A stretch of DNA of 6,804 nucleotides from Acidimicrobiia bacterium (GTDB lineage: Bacteria; Actinomycetota; Acidimicrobiia; Acidimicrobiales; Bin134). The translations under genes were made by a program, and so were the position numbers. Each line of letters begins with the position of its first letter. Within the stretch, counting starts at the first letter, position 1. The DNA is taken from contig VYDF01000156.1 in assembly GCA_009843565.1 (NCBI GenBank), positions 1 to 6,804 of the forward strand. The letters run 5' to 3'. Of this stretch, positions 1 through 5,552 are shown piece after piece. The notes under the pieces are model-generated. The model made no database searches and was not told where the DNA came from. It saw nothing but the letters and a program-made list of their open reading frames with translations.

Positions 1-961
1 GATGTCGGATATAGGCCCGGGAGTAGCGGGCGATCGGGCTGGCCGGGAATTGGGGGTCGACGGGGCGGTCATCGGTGGCGAACGAGGCATTGGTGATGTT
101 GAGGCGGCCCCCTCCGGTGAGGGCGGTGCCGTGGCGGGCCAGCCGGGTGGGCAGCACGCAGTCGAACATGTCCACCCCCAGCGCCACGCACTCCACCAGC
201 CCGACCGGATCGCCCAGGCCCATGAAGTAGCGGGGCTGATCGGTGGGGAGGCGGGGGACGGTAGCGGCCAGCGCGGCCAGCATCTGGTGCTGGGGCTCCC
301 CCACCGACAGCCCGCCCACCGCATAGCCGTCGAAGCCCACCTCGATGGTCCGCTCCGCGCTCTCAGCCCGCAAGTCGGGGTCTGTTCCGCCTTGGACGAT
401 GCCGAATTGGCTGGCGCCAGCTTCGTGCCCCTCTTGCTCCAGAAAGCGGCGGCGGGCCCGAGCCGCCCAGGCCGCGGTGCGATCTACAGCTTGGCGCTGG
501 ACTGGGGCGGGGGCATCAGACGGCGGGCACACATCGAAGGCCATCTGGATGTCCGAACCTAGCTGGAGCTGCACGTCCACAACCCGCTCGGCGGTGAAGC
601 GATGGGTGGAGCCGTCGTAGGTGGATCGGAAGACCGCGCCGTCGTCGTCCACCTTGGGATCGAGGGAGAACACCTGGTAGCCACCCGAGTCGGTGAGCAC
701 GTGGCCCGACCATCCGGTGAACCCGTGAACGCCGCCCAGCCGCTGCACCAACTCGGGGCCGGGCCTCATCATCAGGTGGTAGGTGTTGGCCAGCACCACC
801 GGCGGGTTGAGGGCTTCGAGGTCGGCGGTGTCGAGGGTGCGGACTGCGGCCCGGGTGCCCACCGGCATGAAACAAGGGGTGGTGAACGAGCCCCTAGGCG
901 TGGTGATGCGGCCTTTGCGGGCCTGCCCGTGTTGGGCCAACACCTCGAATTGGAGAGTCAT
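1..961 (-). CDS. tgt: Queuine/preQ1 tRNA-guanine transglycosylase (partial, 3' end outside window)
   Basis: The enzyme swaps guanine-34 in the anticodon of tRNAs with GUN anticodons for the queuosine precursor preQ1. The window holds about 320 residues; the family is usually about 370-380, so roughly the last 50-60 are beyond the left edge. Visible motifs are PCFMPVGT near residue 30, TDSGGYQVFSL with the general acid/base Asp91, the base-binding region DIQMAFDVC (Asp143, Cys145), FGIVQGG (Gln190), GYAVGGLSVGE near 213-222, and DMFDCVLPTR with the nucleophile Asp267. Cys145 and Val220 are the bacterial, preQ1-accepting choices; the eukaryotic queuine enzyme has Val and Gly there. The ATG at 961 overlaps the queA stop (ATGA), with no clear ribosome site, so translational coupling to queA is likely. 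Oddity: the usual CxCxxC zinc motif just before YSRAY is replaced, with Phe305, Ala307 and Ile310 where the cysteines should be. Confidence 0.95.
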   Translation of the reverse strand, partial: MTLQFEVLAQHGQARKGRITTPRGSFTTPCFMPVGTRAAVRTLDTADLEALNPPVVLANTYHLMMRPGPELVQRLGGVHGFTGWSGHVLTDSGGYQVFSLDPKVDDDGAVFRSTYDGSTHRFTAERVVDVQLQLGSDIQMAFDVCPPSDAPAPVQRQAVDRTAAWAARARRRFLEQEGHEAGASQFGIVQGGTDPDLRAESAERTIEVGFDGYAVGGLSVGEPQHQMLAALAATVPRLPTDQPRYFMGLGDPVGLVECVALGVDMFDCVLPTRLARHGTALTGGGRLNITNASFATDDRPVDPQFPASPIARYSRAYIRH

Positions 962-1962
962 CGGCTGGAGTCTTTGGTACAAAACATGGCGTCGCCGAGA
1001 GATAGGAAGCGGTAGCCCTCGGCTAGGGCGGTGTTGTAGAGGTGGCGCCAGCGGGGACCGATGAACGCGGCCAGCAGGGCCAGGAGGCTGGACCGGGGCA
1101 GGTGGAAGTTGGTGAGCAGCGCGTCTACTACGGCGAATTGGTGCCCTGGCTTGATGAACAGATCGGTCTGGGCGCAGGCCGCTCCGGTGGCCGCCGCCGA
1201 CTCCAGGGCCCGTACCACCGTGGTTCCCACCGCTACCACCCGCTCAGCCCGGACGCAGGCGGCCAGCGTGGCCTCGGGAATCCGGTACACCTCGGTATGC
1301 ATAACGTGGTCGTCGAGGTAGTCGGCCATCACCGGGGTGAATGTGGCCGTGCCCACGGCCAGTTCCAATTCGCACACCACAGCGCCGACCGCCCGGCAGC
1401 GGTCCAACACCTCCTCGGTGAGGTGGAGTCCGGCGGTGGGCGCGGCGGCCGACACCGGCCGGTCGGCATAAACCGTCTGATAGCGCTCGAGGTCGGAGAG
1501 CTCCTCGGTCACATAGGGCGGCAGGGGCACCTCCCCAGCTTGATCCATGAGCGCCCCGGGATCACCGGTGGGCCGCACCCAGCGCCGACCGTCGTCGCTG
1601 ACTGGCTCGCCCACCTCCATTACCGGCTGGTCGTCAAGCCACAGCTCGGTGCCCGGCGGTACCCGACGGCCGGGACGCACGAGACCGCTCCACCACCCGT
1701 TTTCGCCCGGTTCCAACAGCAGCACTTCAACCCGGCCCCCGGTGGCCTTGCGGAGCCGCAGTCGGGCGGGCATGACCCGGCTGTTGTTCACCACCAGCAC
1801 GTCGCCAGGGTTCAGCAACTCGGGCAAGTCCCGGGTCAGGCGGTGCTCGGGAGGCGCCGTTGGACCTCGATCCACCAGCAGTCGAGAGCTGTCCCGGGGC
1901 TCGGCCGGCTGCTGGGCGATAGCGGCCTCGGGCAGCTCGTAGTGAAGCTCCTCGGTCCGCAT
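958..1962 (-). CDS. queA: S-adenosylmethionine:tRNA ribosyltransferase-isomerase
   Basis: QueA transfers and isomerises the ribosyl part of S-adenosylmethionine onto tRNA-bound preQ1, giving epoxyqueuosine; it acts after Tgt in the same pathway. The 334-residue product is close to the usual 340-356. It starts with the typical pattern (RTEELHYELPEAAIAQ), followed by LNPGDVLVVNNSRVMPARL near 50-68, VPLPPY at 145-150, YQTVYADRPVSAAAPTAGLH at 161-180, DDHVMHTE near 217-224, GTTVVRALES near 246-255, TNFHLP at 284-289 and YRFLSLGDAMF near 317-327. The motif usually read as LHVGxGTF is LAVGTATF here (201-208), so a conserved His is Ala and a Gly is Ala. The ATG at 1962 fits the family's N-terminus; I see no Shine-Dalgarno before it. 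It lies first in a queA-tgt operon and is divergent from ruvC across 68 bp. Confidence 0.96.
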   Translation of the reverse strand: MRTEELHYELPEAAIAQQPAEPRDSSRLLVDRGPTAPPEHRLTRDLPELLNPGDVLVVNNSRVMPARLRLRKATGGRVEVLLLEPGENGWWSGLVRPGRRVPPGTELWLDDQPVMEVGEPVSDDGRRWVRPTGDPGALMDQAGEVPLPPYVTEELSDLERYQTVYADRPVSAAAPTAGLHLTEEVLDRCRAVGAVVCELELAVGTATFTPVMADYLDDHVMHTEVYRIPEATLAACVRAERVVAVGTTVVRALESAAATGAACAQTDLFIKPGHQFAVVDALLTNFHLPRSSLLALLAAFIGPRWRHLYNTALAEGYRFLSLGDAMFCTKDSSR

Positions 1963-1992
1963 GGTGTGTTTCTAACCGATTAGTGGTGTGTT
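1962..1992. repeat. 9-bp direct repeat flanking a near-palindrome, possible operator
   Basis: The 9-mer TGGTGTGTT occurs at 1962-1970 and again at 1984-1992, start to start 22 bp, about two helical turns. Between them lies CTAACCGATTAG (1972-1983), which is palindromic except for one base pair. The first copy runs into the queA start codon, and the whole element sits between the divergent queA and ruvC genes. The repeats are seen directly. A regulatory role, for instance binding of a protein dimer that blocks queA, is inference, and chance is possible for a repeat this short. Confidence 0.4.
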
Positions 1993-2017
1993 CCCGAAAA
2001 CTGTCGCACCCGCCCGG

Positions 2018-2023
2018 TAGTTT
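2018..2023 (+). promoter_or_regulatory. Possible -10 box for ruvC, leaderless-type spacing
   Basis: TAGTTT matches the actinobacterial TANNNT -10 pattern and ends 7 bases before the ruvC ATG at 2031, so transcription could begin at or next to the start codon. No good -35 box is present at the expected distance, which is common for actinobacterial promoters. The run of four Gs at 2024-2027 could instead be read as a Shine-Dalgarno, but it lies only 3 bases from the ATG. Tentative. Confidence 0.35.
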
Positions 2024-2030
2024 GGGGTTG

Positions 2031-2528
2031 ATGCTGGTAGTGGGAATCGATCCCGGCCTGTCGCGCTGCGGCTATGGCGTCGTCCGCCAAAAGGGCCGCG
2101 TCACCGAGGCGGTGGCTGCCGGGGTAATCCGCACCGACAAGGACGATCCCGTTCCCCAACGGCTGCATGAGCTCCACACCGAGATGGTCGAGCTGCTCAA
2201 CGACTACCAGCCTGATGCGGTGGCCATCGAGCAGGTGCTATTCCAGGTGAACGTCCGCACCGCCATGGGGGTAGGCCAGGCCAGCGGGGTGGCCATGGCT
2301 GCGGGAGCGGGAGCGGGTGCCGAGGTATTCGAATACTCCCCCACCCAGATCAAAAAAGCGATTACCGGCTGGGGCGGTGCCGACAAAGAGCAGATGAGCC
2401 AGATGGTGCAGACGCTGCTACGCCTGCCTGAGCCTCTGAAGCCGGTGGATGCCGCCGACGCGGTGGCAGTGGCCCTCTGTCATCTGGCCCATGCACCGGC
2501 CGCCTCCCGGATCCAGGCCGCAGTGTGA
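2031..2528 (+). CDS. ruvC: Holliday junction resolvase RuvC (crossover junction endodeoxyribonuclease)
   Basis: RuvC is a dimeric, metal-dependent nuclease that cuts Holliday junctions symmetrically during recombinational repair, working on the RuvAB-bound junction. The product is 165 residues, a normal length. All four acidic catalytic residues of the RNase H-like fold can be placed: Asp7 in VGIDPGLSRCGYG, Glu67 in AVAIEQVLF, and Asp140 and Asp143 in PVDAADAVAVALCH. NVRTAMGVGQASGV (near 74-87) and YSPTQIKKAITGWGGADKEQM (near 102-122) are also typical. I chose the ATG at 2031 because it puts Asp7 where the family has it; an upstream GTG at 1983 would add 16 residues with no family match and run through the repeat region. 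A Gly-Ala stretch at about 91-98 replaces a more mixed helix. The stop overlaps the ruvA start (GTGA). Confidence 0.96.
   Translation: MLVVGIDPGLSRCGYGVVRQKGRVTEAVAAGVIRTDKDDPVPQRLHELHTEMVELLNDYQPDAVAIEQVLFQVNVRTAMGVGQASGVAMAAGAGAGAEVFEYSPTQIKKAITGWGGADKEQMSQMVQTLLRLPEPLKPVDAADAVAVALCHLAHAPAASRIQAAV
2301..2318 (+). repeat. Short in-gene hexanucleotide repeat (GCGGGA x3, last copy imperfect)
   Basis: Three tandem six-base units, GCGGGA, GCGGGA and GCGGGT, encode alternating Ala-Gly in RuvC. Unit length is a multiple of three, so gain or loss of a unit would keep the frame. It lies between the ASGVAMA segment and the EVFEYSP strand, in a region that is helical in known RuvC proteins. Overall length still matches other actinobacterial RuvC proteins as I recall them, so this looks like substitution rather than insertion. 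Confidence 0.6.
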
Positions 2529-3127
2529 TCGGGCTGCTTCGGGGCACGCTGGCTCTGCGGGACTCCGATGAGGTGATTGTGGAGACCGCCGGCGTCGGCT
2601 ATCGGGTGGCAGTGTCGCCGGATACCTCGGCCGCTCTGGGAGAGCTGGGCGAAGACGTGTTGTTGCACATCCACCACCACATTCGAGAGGACGCCCAAAC
2701 CCTCTACGGGTTCGACACCCCGCACAAGCGCCAGGTTTTCGAGGGGCTCATCTCAGCTCACGGAGTGGGACCGGCGATGGCCATGGCCATCTTGTCGATA
2801 TACGGACCCTCGGAGCTGGCCGGAATCTTGGCCACCGACGACATCGACGCCCTGTGCCTGGTGCCCGGAGTGGGCAAGAAGACCGCGGCCCGGCTGCTGG
2901 TGGAGCTCAAGTCCCGGCTCGATATCGGCGACGTGACCACCGCGGTGGCGTCGGGCCAGCCGGCGGGAGATCAGCCGGCCGATGCCCGCAGCGTGGTCCG
3001 CCAAGCGCTGGGCGAGCTGGGCTACAGCGCCGAAGAGGTCCGCGGCGCCATTGCTGCGCTACCTCCGGGCGACGACTCCTCAGCCCTGCTCAAGGCGGCG
3101 CTCCAGCACTTGGCTACTCGATCATGA
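2525..3127 (+). CDS. ruvA: Holliday junction branch-migration protein RuvA
   Basis: RuvA binds the four-way junction as a tetramer, holds it open and square, and recruits the RuvB motors. The product is 200 residues, the usual length. Domain I (about 1-64) is the OB-fold start, with MIGLLRGTL and ETAGVGYRV, and it contains the acidic pin Glu55-Asp56 in HHIREDAQTLYGF. Domain II (about 65-140) has two helix-hairpin-helix motifs, SAHGVGPAMAMAIL and LVPGVGKKTAARLLVELK. A flexible linker rich in Gly, Pro, Ala and Asp (about 136-153) leads to the RuvB-binding domain III (about 154-200), with VVRQALGELGYSAEEV. The GTG start at 2525 overlaps the ruvC stop by GTGA and lacks a strong ribosome site (only AGG at 2515-2517), so coupled translation is likely. 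Its stop overlaps the ruvB ATG. Confidence 0.96.
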   Translation: MIGLLRGTLALRDSDEVIVETAGVGYRVAVSPDTSAALGELGEDVLLHIHHHIREDAQTLYGFDTPHKRQVFEGLISAHGVGPAMAMAILSIYGPSELAGILATDDIDALCLVPGVGKKTAARLLVELKSRLDIGDVTTAVASGQPAGDQPADARSVVRQALGELGYSAEEVRGAIAALPPGDDSSALLKAALQHLATRS

Positions 3128-4161
3128 GCTCTGGTCGCGAGGAGTTGTTGGCGGGAACCTCTCTTCCCGGGGAGGAGGGGTCCGAAGTCGGACTGCGACC
3201 CACTCGACTGGATGAGTTCGTGGGCCAGCCGGAGCTCAAGGAGCACCTTCACATCATCTTGGGCGCGGCCCGGGCCCGGTCGCAGCCCGCCGACCACCTG
3301 CTGTTCGCCGGACCCCCGGGCTTGGGCAAGACCACCCTGGCCCACATCGTGGCCAAGGAGATGGAGGCGGGACTTCACATCTCCTCAGGGCCGGCGCTGG
3401 AGCGGGCGGGGGATCTGGCCGCCATCCTGTCCAAGCTGGAAGACGGCGATGTGTTGTTCATCGACGAGATCCATCGGCTGCCCCGCATCGTCGAAGAGGT
3501 GATGTACCCGGCCATGGAAGACTTCAACGTCGACATCGTGCTGGGCAAGGGGCCCGCGGCCCAGTCGGTGCGCCTCGATCTGGCCAAGTTCACCCTGGTT
3601 GGGGCAACCACCCGCACCGGCCTCATCACCGGGCCGCTGCGCGACCGATTCGGCCTGGTGTCGAGGCTCGACTACTACACCACCACCGATCTGGAGGCCA
3701 TCATCGCTCGGGCCGCAACCATTCTCGACATCCAAATCGACCCGGAAGGCGCCGCCGAGATCGCCTGTCGGGCCCGGGGCACTCCCCGCATCGCCAACCG
3801 GCTGCTGCGTCGGGTGCGCGACTATGCCGAAGTGAGGGCCGATGGCCGCATCGATCAGGCCACTGCGGCCGCGGGACTCAACCTGTTCAGCGTCGATCAG
3901 GCCGGACTCGACAAGATCGACCGGGCCATTCTGTCGGCCCTTTGCGAGCGCTTCGGCGGCGGCCCGGTGGGCCTGTCCACCCTGGCCATCAGCGTGAGCG
4001 AGCCGGCCGAGACGGTGGAGGATGTTTACGAGCCGTTCCTCATCCAACAGGGCCTGCTCATGCGCACCCCCCGAGGCCGGGTAGCCACCCCAACGGCCTG
4101 GCAGCACTTGGGCTTGGCTCCGCCGGCCAGCGTCGCCGACCAGTCAAACCTTTTTGATTGA
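3124..4161 (+). CDS. ruvB: Holliday junction DNA helicase RuvB
   Basis: RuvB is the hexameric AAA+ motor that pulls DNA through the RuvA-bound junction. The product is 345 residues, within the usual 330-350. After a short variable N-terminus come LRPTRLDEFVGQ (near 24-35), Walker A GPPGLGKTT (63-71), Walker B LFIDEIH (111-117), sensor 1 in GATTRTG (160-166), the arginine-finger segment GPLRDRFG (170-177), and sensor 2 in GTPRIANRLLRR (219-230). The C-terminal winged-helix domain shows FGGGPVGLSTLA (277-288), YEPFLIQQGLLMRTPRGR (302-319) and the closing segment TPTAWQHLGL. The ATG at 3124 overlaps the ruvA stop (ATGA); the frame is open further upstream inside ruvA, but RuvB homology begins only after this ATG. 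It ends 7 bp before the convergent yebC stop. Confidence 0.97.
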   Translation: MSSGREELLAGTSLPGEEGSEVGLRPTRLDEFVGQPELKEHLHIILGAARARSQPADHLLFAGPPGLGKTTLAHIVAKEMEAGLHISSGPALERAGDLAAILSKLEDGDVLFIDEIHRLPRIVEEVMYPAMEDFNVDIVLGKGPAAQSVRLDLAKFTLVGATTRTGLITGPLRDRFGLVSRLDYYTTTDLEAIIARAATILDIQIDPEGAAEIACRARGTPRIANRLLRRVRDYAEVRADGRIDQATAAAGLNLFSVDQAGLDKIDRAILSALCERFGGGPVGLSTLAISVSEPAETVEDVYEPFLIQQGLLMRTPRGRVATPTAWQHLGLAPPASVADQSNLFD

Positions 4162-4168
4162 GGCAGGC

Positions 4169-4918
4169 TCAGCTAGCGACGGCTTGGAGGATGTCGTCGG
4201 GGATGTCGAAGTTGGCGTAGACGTCTTGGACGTCGTCGTGGTCGTCGAGGGCGTCGATGAGGCGGAGCACCGACCGGGCGGATTCGGCGCTGTCCACGCC
4301 CACCACTGAGGTAGGCAGCATGGTGGAGGCCGCCGACACGAAGGCGATCTCCACCTCGGCCAAGGCGTCGCGCATGGCCGAGAGGTCGGAGGGATTGCAG
4401 GTGAGCCGCCAGGTATCGCCTTCGTCGGCCAAGTCTTCGCCCCCGTGGTCGAGGGCGGCCAGCATGAGCTCGTCCTCGTCTACCGATCGGTCGAGAATCA
4501 CCACTCCCTTGCGCTCAAATTGCCAGGCCACCGCGCCGGGCTCGGCCAGCGAACCGCCGTTGCGGGTGAACAGCGCCCGCACCTCCGAGCTGGTGCGATT
4601 GCGGTTGTCGGTGAGCGTTTCCACATAAAGGGCTACACCGCCAGGGGCGTATCCCTCGTAGAACACCGACTCATAGGCCACCCCCTCAAGCTCGCCGGTG
4701 CCCCGCTTGATGGCCCGCTCGATGGTGTCCAACGGCACCGAGTTGTCCCTGGCCTTTTGGTACATGGTGCGAAGCGTGGGGTTGGCGTCGACGTCGCCGC
4801 CGCCCTCCCGGGCGGCCACTTCCACCTGGCGGATGAGCTTGGCGAACAGCTTGCCCCTCCGTTTGTCAGCCGCCCCCTTGCGGTGCTTGATGGTGGCCCA
4901 CTTCGAGTGTCCCGACAT
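4169..4918 (-). CDS. yebC: YebC/TACO1 family translation factor
   Basis: The product is 249 residues, the family's normal length. It begins with the family signature SGHSKWATIKHRKGAADKRR, then NPTLRTMYQKARDNSVP (46-62), IERAIKRGTGE (66-76), the segment YEGYAPGGVALYVETLTDN (87-105), the NRTSSEVR segment (107-114), and NGGSLAEPGAVAWQFERKG (120-138). Older annotations call it a transcriptional regulator; more recent work on YebC and mitochondrial TACO1 points to a ribosome-associated role relieving stalls at proline-rich stretches. It is the last gene of the pdxS-pdxT-yebC run, 12 bases after the pdxT stop, and its good ribosome site overlaps that stop. In many bacteria yebC lies directly upstream of ruvC on the same strand; here it faces ruvB tail to tail. 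The assignment is sure; the exact cellular role in this organism is not. Confidence 0.96.
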   Translation of the reverse strand: MSGHSKWATIKHRKGAADKRRGKLFAKLIRQVEVAAREGGGDVDANPTLRTMYQKARDNSVPLDTIERAIKRGTGELEGVAYESVFYEGYAPGGVALYVETLTDNRNRTSSEVRALFTRNGGSLAEPGAVAWQFERKGVVILDRSVDEDELMLAALDHGGEDLADEGDTWRLTCNPSDLSAMRDALAEVEIAFVSAASTMLPTSVVGVDSAESARSVLRLIDALDDHDDVQDVYANFDIPDDILQAVAS

Positions 4919-4925
4919 GGCTGTT

Positions 4926-4931
4926 CTCCCC
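4926..4931 (-). promoter_or_regulatory. Ribosome binding site of yebC overlapping the pdxT stop
   Basis: On the minus strand GGGGAG lies 7 bases before the yebC ATG. Its first G is also the last base of the pdxT TAG stop. This supports the chosen yebC start and suggests that ribosomes finishing pdxT can pass on to yebC. Confidence 0.7.
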
Positions 4932-5497
4932 TACTCCTGTTCCACGAACCAGCGGTGGAGTCGATCGTCTTCGGCCAGCTCCGGGTGGAACGACGACACC
5001 ACTGCTGAACCTTGGCGGCACAGCACTGGGATCCCGTCCAACTCGGCCAGAATCTCCACATCAGTGCCCGCCGATTCGATCACCGGGGCTCGGATGAACA
5101 CCCCGGGAAATGCTGATTCCCACCCTCTGACCTCAATCGACGCACTGAACGACTCCGATTGGCGCCCATAGCCGTTGCGCCTCACGGCCACATCCACGGC
5201 GCCGAAGCAGCGCTGGCCGGGATAGCCGTCCACCACCTCGGATGCCAGAAGAATCAGCCCGGCGCAGGTGCCCAGCACCGGCAGTCCGCTGGCCAAGCGA
5301 TCGGCCAGCGGGTGCGCCAAGCTATTGGCGTCGAGCAGCTTGGAGATGGCGGTGGACTCGCCGCCGGGGATCACCAAGCGGTCGATCTCGGCCAGTTCCT
5401 CAGCAGTGCGAACTTGAACCGCAGCTACGTCCAGCCGGCTCAAGACCTGCTCATGCAGCCCGAATGCCCCCTGAAGGGCCAGAACCCCCACCTTCAC
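4931..5497 (-). CDS. pdxT: Pyridoxal 5'-phosphate synthase glutaminase subunit PdxT
   Basis: PdxT is a class I glutamine amidotransferase. It releases ammonia from glutamine and channels it to PdxS, which builds vitamin B6 (PLP). The product is 188 residues, typical for the family. The full catalytic triad is visible: Cys78 in PVLGTCAGLILLA, and His171 and Glu173 in SSFHPEL. Other family landmarks are the N-terminal MKVGVLALQGAFGLHE, RLVIPGGESTAISKLL (40-55), RNGYGRQSESF (107-117) and FIRAPVI (134-140). The start is GTG at 5497, which gives the canonical N-terminus and has GGAG (5505-5508) 7 bases upstream. It follows pdxS after a 55-bp gap and precedes yebC. Confidence 0.96.
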   Translation of the reverse strand: MKVGVLALQGAFGLHEQVLSRLDVAAVQVRTAEELAEIDRLVIPGGESTAISKLLDANSLAHPLADRLASGLPVLGTCAGLILLASEVVDGYPGQRCFGAVDVAVRRNGYGRQSESFSASIEVRGWESAFPGVFIRAPVIESAGTDVEILAELDGIPVLCRQGSAVVSSFHPELAEDDRLHRWFVEQE

Positions 5498-5504
5498 CCG
5501 GGGG

Positions 5505-5508
5505 CTCC
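5505..5508 (-). promoter_or_regulatory. Ribosome binding site supporting the GTG start of pdxT
   Basis: GGAG on the minus strand, 7 bases before the GTG at 5497. It matters because the start is not ATG; together with the canonical KVGVLALQG N-terminus it fixes the start. Confidence 0.6.
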
Positions 5509-5552
5509 GAGTCTCGAGGTGATGTTTCGACCTGCTGCACGTTCAGCCGCTG

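Noticed and set aside
1042..1983. Long open frame antisense to queA (313 codons)
   Set aside because: It is the shadow of a GC-rich gene; the translation has low-complexity Gly/His/Arg composition and no recognisable motif, while the opposite strand is plainly QueA.
1985..2010. Possible LexA/SOS box before ruvC
   Set aside because: GTTC and GAAA occur near each other, but there is no GAAC-N4-GTTC palindrome of the actinobacterial type.
1983..2030. Upstream GTG start extending RuvC by 16 residues
   Set aside because: The added residues do not resemble RuvC, the conserved N-terminus begins at the ATG at 2031, and the extension runs through the repeat and promoter region.
1963..2030. PreQ1 riboswitch upstream of queA
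   Set aside because: The 68-bp gap shows no pseudoknot-like pairing or the A-rich tail of that class; only the direct repeats and a weak AAACT/AGTTT pair are seen.
2854..3123. N-terminal extension of RuvB by 90 residues
   Set aside because: The stretch lies inside ruvA in another frame, and RuvB similarity starts only after the ATG that overlaps the ruvA stop.
5498..5552. Regulatory element or small gene in the pdxS-pdxT gap
   Set aside because: The 55 bp contain only the pdxT ribosome site and trivial short palindromes such as CTCGAG; nothing supports a separate feature.
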